Source: CALMNV01 sp035688975 (GTDB lineage Bacteria; Actinomycetota; Actinomycetes; Actinomycetales; Dermatophilaceae). From it: 64,000 bases of DNA. Under the pieces are notes generated by a model. It saw nothing but the letters and a program-made list of their open reading frames with translations, did not search any database and was not told the origin of the DNA. The translations under genes and the position numbers were made by a program. Shown piece by piece: positions 50,970 through 58,663 of this stretch. The DNA lies in contig NZ_DASSMH010000077.1 of assembly GCF_035688975.1 (NCBI RefSeq), positions 1 through 64,000 on the forward strand, in the 5' to 3' direction. How positions within the stretch are numbered: position 1 is the first letter of the stretch; the number at the start of each line of letters is the position of its first letter.

Positions 50970-51597
50970 CTCGCCCCTCCCCCGCGTCGCTGGGCGTCGC
51001 CCGGTGCTCGCGACGCCCGTCGACCCCGATCCCGATGAGTGCGAGCGCGACGATGAGCCCGGCGGCGCCGACGATCCAGATGTCGGCCACGTTGCCGATG
51101 AACACGCGGTAGTCGATGAAGTCGACGACCCGGCCCTGCCCGCGACCCGGGGGCCGGAGGAACCGGTCGGTGAGGTTGCCGAGGGCGCTGCCCAGCAGGA
51201 GCCCGAGCGCTACCGCCCACGCGCGGGAGCCCAGGGCCCGGCTGACGACGATGATGGCCACGAGCACGCCCAGCGCGATGACGGTCATGAGCCACGTGCT
51301 GCCTGCGCCGAGGGACAGGGCCGCGCCGGGGTTGCCGATGAGCCGGAAGCGGATGACGTCGCCGAGAAGGGGCCGGGGTATGCCGTCGGCGAGCACGGAC
51401 GACGCGATGGCCTTGCTCCCCTGGTCGCTCGCGTAGGCGAGCACCGCGACGGCGGCGAGCAGGCCGAAGAGGCGACGGCGCCGCCTCGGGTCCGGCGCCC
51501 CGGCGTGGCCGGACGCCGCGGGGTCGCCGGCGGTGACGTGGGATGGGCGAGGCGGTGCGGGGCTGCCGCTCAGTGGCGTTCCTGGTTCTTCTTGCAT
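50962..51597 (-). CDS. lspA: prolipoprotein signal peptidase (signal peptidase II)
   Basis: Membrane aspartic protease of 211 residues that cleaves lipoprotein signal peptides. Four hydrophobic segments follow a hydrophilic 45-residue N-terminus. The catalytic Asp pair is in VVDFIDYRVF and GNVADIW, with GNLTDR as a further block; N in the usual FNVAD position reads G-N. The N-terminal part overlaps the end of the DksA-type gene by 28 nt. Alternative starts at 51606 or further downstream exist. Confidence 0.94.
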   Translation of the reverse strand: MQEEPGTPLSGSPAPPRPSHVTAGDPAASGHAGAPDPRRRRRLFGLLAAVAVLAYASDQGSKAIASSVLADGIPRPLLGDVIRFRLIGNPGAALSLGAGSTWLMTVIALGVLVAIIVVSRALGSRAWAVALGLLLGSALGNLTDRFLRPPGRGQGRVVDFIDYRVFIGNVADIWIVGAAGLIVALALIGIGVDGRREHRATPSDAGEGRGA

Positions 51598-52427
51598 GGC
51601 ATGCACAGGGTCGCACGCGGATAGGCCTGCAGTCGAAGTTTGCCGATCGGCCGGCCGCAGTTCTCGCAGACGCCGTACGTGCCTGCCACCAGCTGCTCGA
51701 GAGCCCGCTCGACCTGGCGCAGCATGTCGCGCGCGTTGTTGGCGAGGGCGATCTCGTGCTCACGCTCGAAGGTCTTGGCCCCTGCGTCGGCCTGGTCGTC
51801 CCCCGCGCCGTCGCCGGGACCGCGGAGCAGGTCCTCCAGCTCGGCCTCCGCCTCGTCGATCTCGTGGACGTGGACCTCACGCTCGGCCAGCAGGTCCGCC
51901 TGCACCTGCTTCAGCTCCTCCGGCGTCCACGGGCTCTCGTCGTCCGCGACCGCGAGCTGCTCCGCGAGGCGGCGCACCTCCTCGGTGGTCTTGCGGGGCC
52001 GTGCGGTCCGCCCCGTCGTACCCGCCGCACCGGTACGCCCCGCCGTGGCAGACGCGGCCGTCTTGCGCGGTGCCCTGCCCGGCGCCGCCGCCGGTGGCTT
52101 TGCGGGTGCGGCTGATGTCTTCGTCTTCCCCGAGCCCGTCTTGGTCGCACCCGTCGTCTTCTTCGCCGGAGCCGTCACGGTCACCGCCTTCTTCCTTGCC
52201 GAGCCGGATGCGGTCGCCGTCTTTGCCGCCGCCTTGTCTGCCGCCGCCTTCTTGGCCGCCGCCGTCTTCTGCGGCGCCGCCCTGGTGGCCGTCGTCTTCT
52301 TCGCCGCGGTCCTCGCCGGGGACGCCGTCGCTGTCGTCGCCGGGGGTGTCGTGACCGAGCCGGTCACGACGCGGCCGGCTCGCCCGCCGCCGGCAGCGAT
52401 GACCGCCGGCCTGCTCTTGGACCCCAT
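51570..52427 (-). CDS. DksA/TraR-type zinc-finger protein with a Lys/Ala-rich N-terminal tail
   Basis: A 285-residue protein. The last 120 residues form the DksA/TraR family domain: an acidic coiled coil (TPEELKQVQADLLAEREVHV) then a C4 zinc finger CENCGRPIGKLRLQAYPRA..CMPC. The first 150 residues are a low-complexity Lys/Ala/Thr/Pro tail, rather like histone or HU tails, which could bind nucleic acid. A role in RNA polymerase or ribosomal regulation is inferred. Shorter starts are possible, but the coding bias continues to ATG 52427. Confidence 0.85.
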   Translation of the reverse strand: MGSKSRPAVIAAGGGRAGRVVTGSVTTPPATTATASPARTAAKKTTATRAAPQKTAAAKKAAADKAAAKTATASGSARKKAVTVTAPAKKTTGATKTGSGKTKTSAAPAKPPAAAPGRAPRKTAASATAGRTGAAGTTGRTARPRKTTEEVRRLAEQLAVADDESPWTPEELKQVQADLLAEREVHVHEIDEAEAELEDLLRGPGDGAGDDQADAGAKTFEREHEIALANNARDMLRQVERALEQLVAGTYGVCENCGRPIGKLRLQAYPRATLCMPCKKNQERH

Positions 52428-52539
52428 CTCGGCCCCCCGTCTCCCACGTCGGCGTGGGCAAGTGCGGCCGAGAATAGGCCGGAAGGCCACGGTGCACAAA
52501 CACTTCAGGCAACGATTTGGCCACGGGGTCGCGGCCGCC

Positions 52540-53601
52540 TCAGCCGTGCTGCGGGCCGTCCTGGTCGCGGGGCTCCTCCTGCGGCTGCGGGGCCACGTCC
52601 GACGTTGTCCCGTGCGGGCTCTGCCGGCCGCTCGCGTCGAGTTCGGCCAGCTGGCCCTCGAGGTAGGACTTCAGGGTGGCGCGGTAGTTGCGCTCGAAGG
52701 CGCGCAGCTCCTCGATCTTGCGGTCGAGCAGGCTCTTTTGCTGACCGAGGTCCTCGAGCACGGCCGCCTTGCGCTGCTCGGCCTCGGTGACCATGCCGGT
52801 CGCCCGCTCGCGGGCCTCGGTGAGGATCTCGTCGCGCTTCGCGGTGGCCTCGGACAGCATGGCGTCGCGTTCAGCGGCGGCCCGCGCCGCGAGCTGGTCC
52901 GCGGCGCTCGTCGACTCCTCGTGACGCTGCCTTCCGGCCTCGAGCAGCTCGTCGTGCCGGCGCTGGCCGGCCGATACCAGCTCGTCATGCCGGGCCTGGG
53001 CCTCGGCGATGAGCTCGTCACGCCGGGCCTCGCCGTTGCGGACGTGCTCGTCATGCAGCCGCTGGGCGAGCGCAATGACCGCCGCCGCGTCGCCCCCCCG
53101 GCCGGCGGCCCCACCATCCGCCACGGCAGCCGCGCTCGCCGCAGCCGAGCCCTCGTCGGTGCCGCGTTCGGGGGCTGCCGTCGCTGCCGCCTCCACGTCG
53201 GCCGCGCGCGCCTCGGCCTCCGCCGCCCGCGCCTCGGCCTCCGCCGCCCGCACCTCGGCCTCTCGCGCGGCTGCCTCCGCCTGCGCCAGCCGCGCCTCGG
53301 CCTCGGCCACCTGGGTGTTGAGCCCCTCGAGCCGCGCCTGCGCCGACGCCGCCACCGTGCCCGCCTCCTCGGCCGCCGCGGCGTCCGCGGTGTCGTCGAC
53401 ACCGGCACGCATCGCCGGCTGGTTCCGGCTGGCCCGGCAGTCGTTGAGCTGCTTGAGGTAGTCGTCACGCTGCCCGATGAGCGAGCGCATCTCGGCGACG
53501 ACCTCGTCGAGGAAGTCGTCGACGTCCCGCTCCTCGTAGCCGCGACGGAACTGCGTGGTCTGGAAGTGCTTGTTCAGCACCTGCTCCGGCGTGAGCGCCA
53601 T
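52540..53601 (-). CDS. divIVA: DivIVA/Wag31-type polar growth protein
   Basis: Coiled-coil cytoskeletal protein of 353 residues that marks poles and directs peptidoglycan synthesis. The N-terminal membrane-binding domain is MALTPEQVLNKHFQTTQFRR with RDVDDFLDEVVAEM. Residues 90-140 hold AEAEARAA heptads encoded by 21-bp tandem repeats. A second coiled coil runs from 180 to 315. The C-terminus is Gln/Pro rich. A -10-like TAGGTT at 53681-53686 would give its own transcript with a leader of about 75 nt. Confidence 0.93.
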   Translation of the reverse strand: MALTPEQVLNKHFQTTQFRRGYEERDVDDFLDEVVAEMRSLIGQRDDYLKQLNDCRASRNQPAMRAGVDDTADAAAAEEAGTVAASAQARLEGLNTQVAEAEARLAQAEAAAREAEVRAAEAEARAAEAEARAADVEAAATAAPERGTDEGSAAASAAAVADGGAAGRGGDAAAVIALAQRLHDEHVRNGEARRDELIAEAQARHDELVSAGQRRHDELLEAGRQRHEESTSAADQLAARAAAERDAMLSEATAKRDEILTEARERATGMVTEAEQRKAAVLEDLGQQKSLLDRKIEELRAFERNYRATLKSYLEGQLAELDASGRQSPHGTTSDVAPQPQEEPRDQDGPQHG

Positions 53602-53771
53602 GGGTCACCTCGATGCAAGGAGTGGGGAGATGCAGGACGGAGAACCGGGACCGAGGAGGTGCGGGCCCGGCATACGGGCAAACCTATCGAAGAGCCGCCC
53701 CGGGCAGCAGGGGGCGCCAGGTCAGACGAGCAGCGCCGGGATCAGCCCGAGGAGGGGTGCTCCGAGCAGTC

Positions 53772-54056
53772 TCAGAAGAAGCTCGGCACGTTGAGGGCGA
53801 AGGACGTGAGCAGCATCAGGACGAGGAACGACAGGTCGAGCCGCATGCCCCCGATCCGCGGCGACGGCACGATCTTGCGCAGGGCCTTCAGCGGTGGGTC
53901 GGTCACGGTGAAGATCGCCTCGGCGAGCACTAGGACGGGGCCGCGCGGGTGCCACGACCGGGCCAGCACCTGGACCCAGTCGATGACGAACCGGCCGATG
54001 AGGGCGAGGAAGAAGGCGAAGACCACGACCCCGTAGACCGTCCAGAAGGCATCCAT
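53772..54056 (-). CDS. yggT: YggT family membrane protein
   Basis: A 94-residue protein with two hydrophobic segments (TVYGVVVFAFFLALIGRFVI and LDLSFLVLMLLTSFAL) and the conserved loop DPPLKALRKIVPSPRIGGMRLD. Usually linked to sepF and divIVA in actinobacteria. The exact role is unknown, possibly osmotic or division related. Ends in FF. Confidence 0.92.
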   Translation of the reverse strand: MDAFWTVYGVVVFAFFLALIGRFVIDWVQVLARSWHPRGPVLVLAEAIFTVTDPPLKALRKIVPSPRIGGMRLDLSFLVLMLLTSFALNVPSFF

Positions 54057-54099
54057 GGCTACAGTCTCGCCGATCCTCGGGCGCCCCCGAAATCGGGGA

Positions 54100-54588
54100 T
54101 CAGCTCTGGTTGAAGAAGCCTCGGGCGGAGCTGGGGGGGCCCTGCGTCTCCTCCGCGGCGATCTCGACGTGGGCCGGCGAGAGGAGGAAGACCTTGGAGG
54201 TCACACGCTCGATGGTGCCGTGGAGCCCGAAGACGAGCCCGGCCGCGAAGTCGACGAGGCGCTTGGCGTCGGCGTCGTCCATGTCGCTGAGGTTCATGAT
54301 GACCGGCACCTGGTCGCGGAACCACTCGCCGATGTTCTTCGCCTCGTTGTAGGTGCGGGGGTGGATCGTCGTGATCCGGTTGAGCCGGCCGACCTCGACG
54401 TCGCTCACGACGGCTGCGACCGGCCGCTTGGCCGACAGCGGCGTCACGGCAGCGGTGTGCTCGCCCTCGTCGAGGTGGGCGGCGTGCGACCCGTGGTCGT
54501 CGTAGTCGTAGTCGTCATAGCGATCGTGACGCGGGTCCTCCTCGGTCAGCCCGAGGTAGACCATCGTCTTGCGCAGCGCCCCAGCCAT
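54100..54588 (-). CDS. sepF: cell division protein SepF
   Basis: FtsZ-interacting membrane-tethering protein of 162 residues. It starts MAGALRKTMVYLGLTEED, a membrane-binding amphipathic helix, then an acidic DYDDYDYDD-like linker. The SepF core has IHPRTYNEAKNIGEWFRDQ, IMNLSDMDDADAKRLVDFAAG and VFLLSPAHVEI. The start ATG 54588 has GGGAG 7 nt upstream. It replaces FtsA/ZipA functions in this group. Confidence 0.96.
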   Translation of the reverse strand: MAGALRKTMVYLGLTEEDPRHDRYDDYDYDDHGSHAAHLDEGEHTAAVTPLSAKRPVAAVVSDVEVGRLNRITTIHPRTYNEAKNIGEWFRDQVPVIMNLSDMDDADAKRLVDFAAGLVFGLHGTIERVTSKVFLLSPAHVEIAAEETQGPPSSARGFFNQS

Positions 54589-54627
54589 GCCAACTCCCAA
54601 CCATTGCAAATGCGGTCGGACTCGACG

Positions 54628-55347
54628 TTACCGAAGGGTGGGTCGCGAGCCGAGGATTGCGGTGCCGACACGCAGGTGTGTCGCGCCGTGCCGGATCGCG
54701 GCCTCGAGGTCGCCGCTCATCCCCGCCGAGATCCAGCCGGCCTCGGGGTGGTGGTCGCGTATGCCGCCCGCGACCTCCTCGAGGCGGGCGAAGCTCGCGT
54801 CGGGATCCATTCCACGCGGCGCGACGGCCATGACCCCGCAGAGCCTGAGCAGGTCGCGGCTCGCCACGTCGGCGGCAAGGTCGTCGACGTGCTGCGGCAG
54901 CACGCCGCCGCGACCCGTCGTCCCGTCGAGGCTCACCTGGAGCAGCACCCCCAGCCGGCGCCCCGCCGCGTGCGCGCCGCGATCGAGCGCCTCGACGAGC
55001 CGGGCCCGGTCGACCGAGTGCACGACGTCGGCATACGCGGCAACGTGCCGGGCCTTGTTGGTCTGCAGCTGACCCACGAAGTGGAGGGTGACGTCGTCGC
55101 GCGCGCCGGCGGCGCCCAGCTGGTCGCGGACCTGGCGGAACTTCGGCCCGGCCTCTTGGTCCCTGTTCTCACCGAAGTCGCGCACCCCGAGCCCGTGCAG
55201 CTCGAGGACGTCGTCGGCCGGGAAGAACTTCGTCACGACCACGAGCGTGACCTCCGACACCGGACGCCCGGCGGCCTGGCAGGCGTCGGCGATGCGCGCC
55301 CGCACGCGGGCCAGGCCGTCGGCCAGCTCGTCCCGCCGGGCGGTCAC
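54628..55347 (-). CDS. YggS/PROSC-family PLP homeostasis protein
   Basis: PLP-binding protein of 239 residues with an alanine-racemase-like TIM barrel but no racemase activity. The PLP lysine is in LVVVTKFFPADD. FGENRDQEAGPKF, HFVGQLQTNKARHV and SAGMSGDLEAAIRHGATHLRVG are family blocks. The GTG at 55347 overlaps the pgeF stop as GTGA. Standard position downstream of ftsZ in Gram-positive dcw clusters. Confidence 0.95.
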   Translation of the reverse strand: MTARRDELADGLARVRARIADACQAAGRPVSEVTLVVVTKFFPADDVLELHGLGVRDFGENRDQEAGPKFRQVRDQLGAAGARDDVTLHFVGQLQTNKARHVAAYADVVHSVDRARLVEALDRGAHAAGRRLGVLLQVSLDGTTGRGGVLPQHVDDLAADVASRDLLRLCGVMAVAPRGMDPDASFARLEEVAGGIRDHHPEAGWISAGMSGDLEAAIRHGATHLRVGTAILGSRPTLR

Positions 55348-56102
55348 CCGAGCCCCTGAGGTCGTCGGCGCAGGACGATGACGCCGGCGAACCGCCCGGT
55401 GGTCCCGTCGCGGCGGTAGGAGTACAGGTCGTCGTGCTCGCGCGTGCATCCCGGGATCCTTTGCACCGCAACGCCTTCGGCCGCGAGCTGTTCGATCGCG
55501 CCGGCGGCCACGTCGACAGCGGGCGTGCCGGACCACGAGCGAGCGGCGCTGGCGGGACTGACCGCCGCGGCCGCCTCGGCCAGCTCGGCAGGGACCTCGT
55601 AGCAGCGGGCGCACACGGATGGCCCGACGACAGCATGCACGTCGTGGGCGCCGAGGCCCCGCATACGGCGCACGGCCTCGGTCGCGATCCCCGCCATCAT
55701 TCCCGGGCGGCCGGCGTGGACGGCGGCGACGACGCCGGCTCGCGCGTCGTGCAGCAGGAGGGGGACGCAGTCGGCCACGAGGACGCCGAGCGCGAGGCCG
55801 GGCACCGCCGTGACGGCCCCGTCGCCCTGGGGAGGCTCGGTCTCCCACGGGCCGCTGGCCTGCACGACGGTCCTGCCGTGCACCTGGTCGAGGAAGAGCA
55901 AGCGCCGCCGGGGCACCCCGAGCGCGGCGGCCAGCCGCCGCCGGTTGGCCTCGACGACGCCGGGGTCGTCACCGACGTGTCCGCCGAGGTTGAGGCCGGC
56001 ATACGGCCCCCGCCCGCGCGCCGCGCCGCGGCTCGTGAAGGCCAGCTCCACGGCAGCCCCGCCCGGCCCGGCGGCGGGGACGGTGGCACGCCAGTAGAAC
56101 AC
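55344..56102 (-). CDS. pgeF: peptidoglycan editing factor PgeF (multicopper-oxidase/laccase domain)
   Basis: A 252-residue YfiH/DUF152 protein. The signature LDQVHGRTVV, VADCVPLLL and AAVHAGRPGMMAG segments carry the His/Cys ligands; the usual HAGWRG is varied to HAGRPG. The family removes wrong L-Ser from muropeptides in E. coli and has purine-nucleoside activity in other members. The GTG at 56102 has a -10-like TAGGTT (56110-56115) 7 nt upstream, just past the ftsZ terminator, so it may start a leaderless sub-operon pgeF-yggS-sepF-yggT. Confidence 0.9.
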   Translation of the reverse strand: MFYWRATVPAAGPGGAAVELAFTSRGAARGRGPYAGLNLGGHVGDDPGVVEANRRRLAAALGVPRRRLLFLDQVHGRTVVQASGPWETEPPQGDGAVTAVPGLALGVLVADCVPLLLHDARAGVVAAVHAGRPGMMAGIATEAVRRMRGLGAHDVHAVVGPSVCARCYEVPAELAEAAAAVSPASAARSWSGTPAVDVAAGAIEQLAAEGVAVQRIPGCTREHDDLYSYRRDGTTGRFAGVIVLRRRPQGLG

Positions 56103-56125
56103 GGCCCCAAACCTACCGGGGGACG

Positions 56126-56160
56126 CCGAAGGCGCCGCCCGCCGGGGGCGACGCCTTCGG
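56126..56160 (-). terminator. ftsZ terminator hairpin
   Basis: CCGAAGGCG (56126-56134) pairs with CGCCTTCGG (56152-56160), loop 17 nt that is itself GC-rich. It starts 40 nt past the ftsZ stop, before the pgeF promoter. Confidence 0.65.
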
Positions 56161-56200
56161 TGACGCGTGGGGTGATGCTGGCTTGCTGAGCGTCAGCGGG

Positions 56201-57439
56201 TCACTTGAGGAAGTCCGGCACGTCGAGGTCGTCGCCCTCCTCGAAGGTCACCTGCCGGGGCGGCTGTCCGTTGCCTGCCTGGACCGGCGCGACGTGCTGG
56301 GTCGGCAGCTGCTGGGCCGGCGCCGCCTGGTGCGCCGGGGCGGCCTGCGGCTGCGCAGCCGGCGCCTCGGCTGGAGCCGGCGCGGTCTGCGGCTGGGGGG
56401 CCGGCTGCTGCTGGACCGCGCGCGGCTGTGCCGTGGCCGCCGCCGGCTGCCGCTGGGCCGCGCCGCGCTCGTCGTCGCGCCGCGAGGGCCCGCCGCCGTC
56501 GAACCCCGCGGCGATGACCGTGACCCGCACCTCGTCGCCGAGGGCGTCGTCGATGACCGCGCCGAAGATGATGTTGGCCTCCGGGTGGGCAGCCTCCTGG
56601 ACGAGGCGCGCCGCCTCGTTGATCTCGAAGAGGCCGAGGTCCGAGCCGCCCTGGACGGACAGCAGCACACCGTGGGCGCCGTCGATGGACGCCTCCAGAA
56701 GCGGCGAGCTGATCGCCAGCTCGGCGGCCTGGACCGCCCGGTCCTCGCCGCGCGCCGACCCGATGCCCATCAGGGCCGAGCCGGCTCCCTGCATGACCGA
56801 CTTGACGTCGGCGAAGTCGAGGTTGATCAGGCCCGGCGTCGTGATGAGGTCGGTGATGCCCTGGACGCCGGAGAGAAGCACCTGGTCGGCCGAGCGGAAG
56901 GCGTCCATCATCGACACGTTGCGGTCGCTGATGGACAGCAGCCGGTCGTTGGGAATGACGATGAGGGTGTCGACCTCCTCCCGGAGGCTGCCGATGCCGG
57001 ACTCGGCCTGGTTGGCCCGGCGGCGGCCCTCGAAGGTGAAGGGACGCGTCACGACACCGATCGTCAGGGCGCCGAGGCCCCGGGCGATGCGGGCCACGAC
57101 CGGCGCGCCGCCCGTGCCGGTGCCGCCGCCCTCGCCGGCCGTGACGAACACCATGTCGGCGCCCTGGAGCACCTCCTCGATCTCCTCGGCGTGGTCCTCG
57201 GCCGCCTTGCGCCCGACCTCGGGGTCGGCGCCCGCGCCGAGCCCGCGGGTCAGCTCGCGGCCCACGTCGAGCTTGACGTCGGCGTCGCTCATGAGCAGAG
57301 CCTGCGCGTCGGTGTTGATGGCGATGAACTCGACGCCCTTGAGGCCCACGTCGATCATGCGGTTGATGGCGTTGACGCCCCCACCGCCAATGCCGACGAC
57401 CTTGATGACGGCCAGGTAGTTCTGCGGTGCTGCTGCCAC
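56201..57439 (-). CDS. ftsZ: cell division GTPase FtsZ
   Basis: Tubulin homologue of the Z ring, 412 residues. GTP-binding VVGIGGGGVNAINRM, the tubulin signature GEGGGTGTGGAPVVA, and the T7 loop NLDFADVKSVM are intact. A Gln/Ala/Pro-rich linker of about 90 residues leads to a C-terminal DDLDVPDFLK peptide for SepF/FtsW binding. I chose GTG 57439 because AAGGAAGG lies 9 nt upstream and the conserved N-terminus starts there. A longer frame to 57520 runs into the promoter repeat. Confidence 0.97.
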   Translation of the reverse strand: MAAAPQNYLAVIKVVGIGGGGVNAINRMIDVGLKGVEFIAINTDAQALLMSDADVKLDVGRELTRGLGAGADPEVGRKAAEDHAEEIEEVLQGADMVFVTAGEGGGTGTGGAPVVARIARGLGALTIGVVTRPFTFEGRRRANQAESGIGSLREEVDTLIVIPNDRLLSISDRNVSMMDAFRSADQVLLSGVQGITDLITTPGLINLDFADVKSVMQGAGSALMGIGSARGEDRAVQAAELAISSPLLEASIDGAHGVLLSVQGGSDLGLFEINEAARLVQEAAHPEANIIFGAVIDDALGDEVRVTVIAAGFDGGGPSRRDDERGAAQRQPAAATAQPRAVQQQPAPQPQTAPAPAEAPAAQPQAAPAHQAAPAQQLPTQHVAPVQAGNGQPPRQVTFEEGDDLDVPDFLK

Positions 57440-57877
57440 GAGCGTGGGCCTTCCTTGGTAACCAGAGTGCGACGAGAGATCTTCGAGCGGGCGGCTCGCT
57501 GCCATGAGGAGGTCTCGCAACCTTCAACATCAACGTAAAGGTTACAGTTTGATCACGAGCCGTGACCTGACCGTATGCGGTCGAGAGGCACCGAGCAACC
57601 TCGCTCCCGGCGTGTCGCGAGACCCACCTCCGGCGGCGCGTCCCTCCACTCATCACAGGTCCCACCTGACCCAGCAGGCGCCCCGAACCCAGGAGGTCGC
57701 GGCGAGCGGAAGAGGCCACTCGACGGGGGGGCCCGAGCGGAAGTGGCCACTCGACGGGGGGCCCGAGCGGAAGTGGCCACTCGACGGGTGGAAGTGGCCA
57801 CTCGACGGGTGGGGCCCGAGCAGAAGTGGCCACTCGACGGGTCGGGCTGCCCCGGGCCCGAGCGCAAGGCCACCCGG
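57440..57877 (-). promoter_or_regulatory. long ftsQ-ftsZ intergenic region
   Basis: 438 nt without a credible gene. It contains an inverted repeat AACCTT (57519-57524) with AAGGTT (57538-57543), in an A+T-rich patch 80 nt from the ftsZ GTG where ftsZ promoters lie in other actinobacteria, and an array of five palindromic repeats (57706-57840). Confidence 0.55.
57706..57840. repeat. five iterated copies of a palindromic AGTGGCCACT unit
   Basis: The 10-bp palindrome AGTGGCCACT starts at 57742, 57772, 57792 and 57824, and a variant AGAGGCCACT starts at 57711. Spacings are 31, 30, 20 and 32 bp. All five continue CGACGGG and four are preceded by GAGC(G/A)GA. The array sits between the ftsQ stop and the ftsZ promoter region. 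Confidence 0.85.
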
Positions 57878-58663
57878 TCAGCGGGTCACGGGGGAGGAGG
57901 GCACGCTCACGTCGATGGTCGTGCCGGGCTGCCCCGCGAGGATCGCCACGAGCCGCGACTTCACCCGCTCGTTGCCCAGGTCGCCCCACACGACGGTGCG
58001 TGGGCCATCCTTGAGGTTCAAGGTGAAGGTTACTTGGTCGGCCGCGTTGACCGTCATGCCCGCCACACTCCGGCGCGTGCCGGGCTCGAGCGCCCGCAAG
58101 GCACCCAAGGCCGCCTTGAGGCCCGAGGGCGTCACGGTCGAGGAGGTGGCGCTCACGACGGGCAGCCCGGCCGGCACGCTGGGCACCGTCTTGAAGGCGT
58201 AGCCGCCGGCGTCCACGACCTCGACCTGCCCCGCGGCGTTGCGCATCGCGAGCACGGCCTCGCGGGCCGTCGCTCCCACGACGATGGTGTGCGGCAGGCT
58301 TCGCCGCACGGTGATGTCCGTAAGGGCCCGGTTGGCATCGAGACGGGCGGCGACCGCCTCCGTGTCCACCCGGAGCACCGGCTGCCCCAGCGGCACAGCC
58401 GCCACACGCTGGACCTCGGCCGCGGTCGCCCCGGCGACGCCCTCCACCCGCACCGTCGTCACGGTCAGCAGCGAGCTGAACCAGCCGACCCACACGACCA
58501 GACCGGCCAGTGCCAGCGCGCCGAGCAGCGCAGCGACGACGAGCCAGGGGCGGCGCCGAGCGGCGGCGGCCCGCCGCTCGAACCGTTCCCGTGCCGAGCG
58601 CAGGCCCCTGCCGGCCAGGGCCGCGGAGCCAGAGCGTCCGCGCCGGGCCCGGTGCAGCCTCAT
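57878..58663 (-). CDS. ftsQ: cell division protein FtsQ
   Basis: Bitopic divisome protein of 261 residues. A basic cytoplasmic N-terminus (residues 1-38) precedes one transmembrane segment (PWLVVAALLGALALAGLVVWVG), the POTRA domain (VTTVRVEGVAGATAAEVQRV) and the FtsQ/DivIB beta domain. The ATG at 58663 overlaps the murC stop as ATGA. Confidence 0.94.
   Translation of the reverse strand: MRLHRARRGRSGSAALAGRGLRSARERFERRAAAARRRPWLVVAALLGALALAGLVVWVGWFSSLLTVTTVRVEGVAGATAAEVQRVAAVPLGQPVLRVDTEAVAARLDANRALTDITVRRSLPHTIVVGATAREAVLAMRNAAGQVEVVDAGGYAFKTVPSVPAGLPVVSATSSTVTPSGLKAALGALRALEPGTRRSVAGMTVNAADQVTFTLNLKDGPRTVVWGDLGNERVKSRLVAILAGQPGTTIDVSVPSSPVTR

Noticed and set aside
46383..51038. A 1551-codon open frame on the plus strand opposite dnaE, rluD and lspA
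   Set aside because: It is the antisense shadow of high-G+C genes with strong third-position bias. It has Arg/Gly/Val-rich low-complexity translation and no domain.
57706..57840. CRISPR-like array
   Set aside because: Units are 17-22 bp with 20-32 bp periods and the intervals are themselves repeats, not unique spacers; no cas genes are present.
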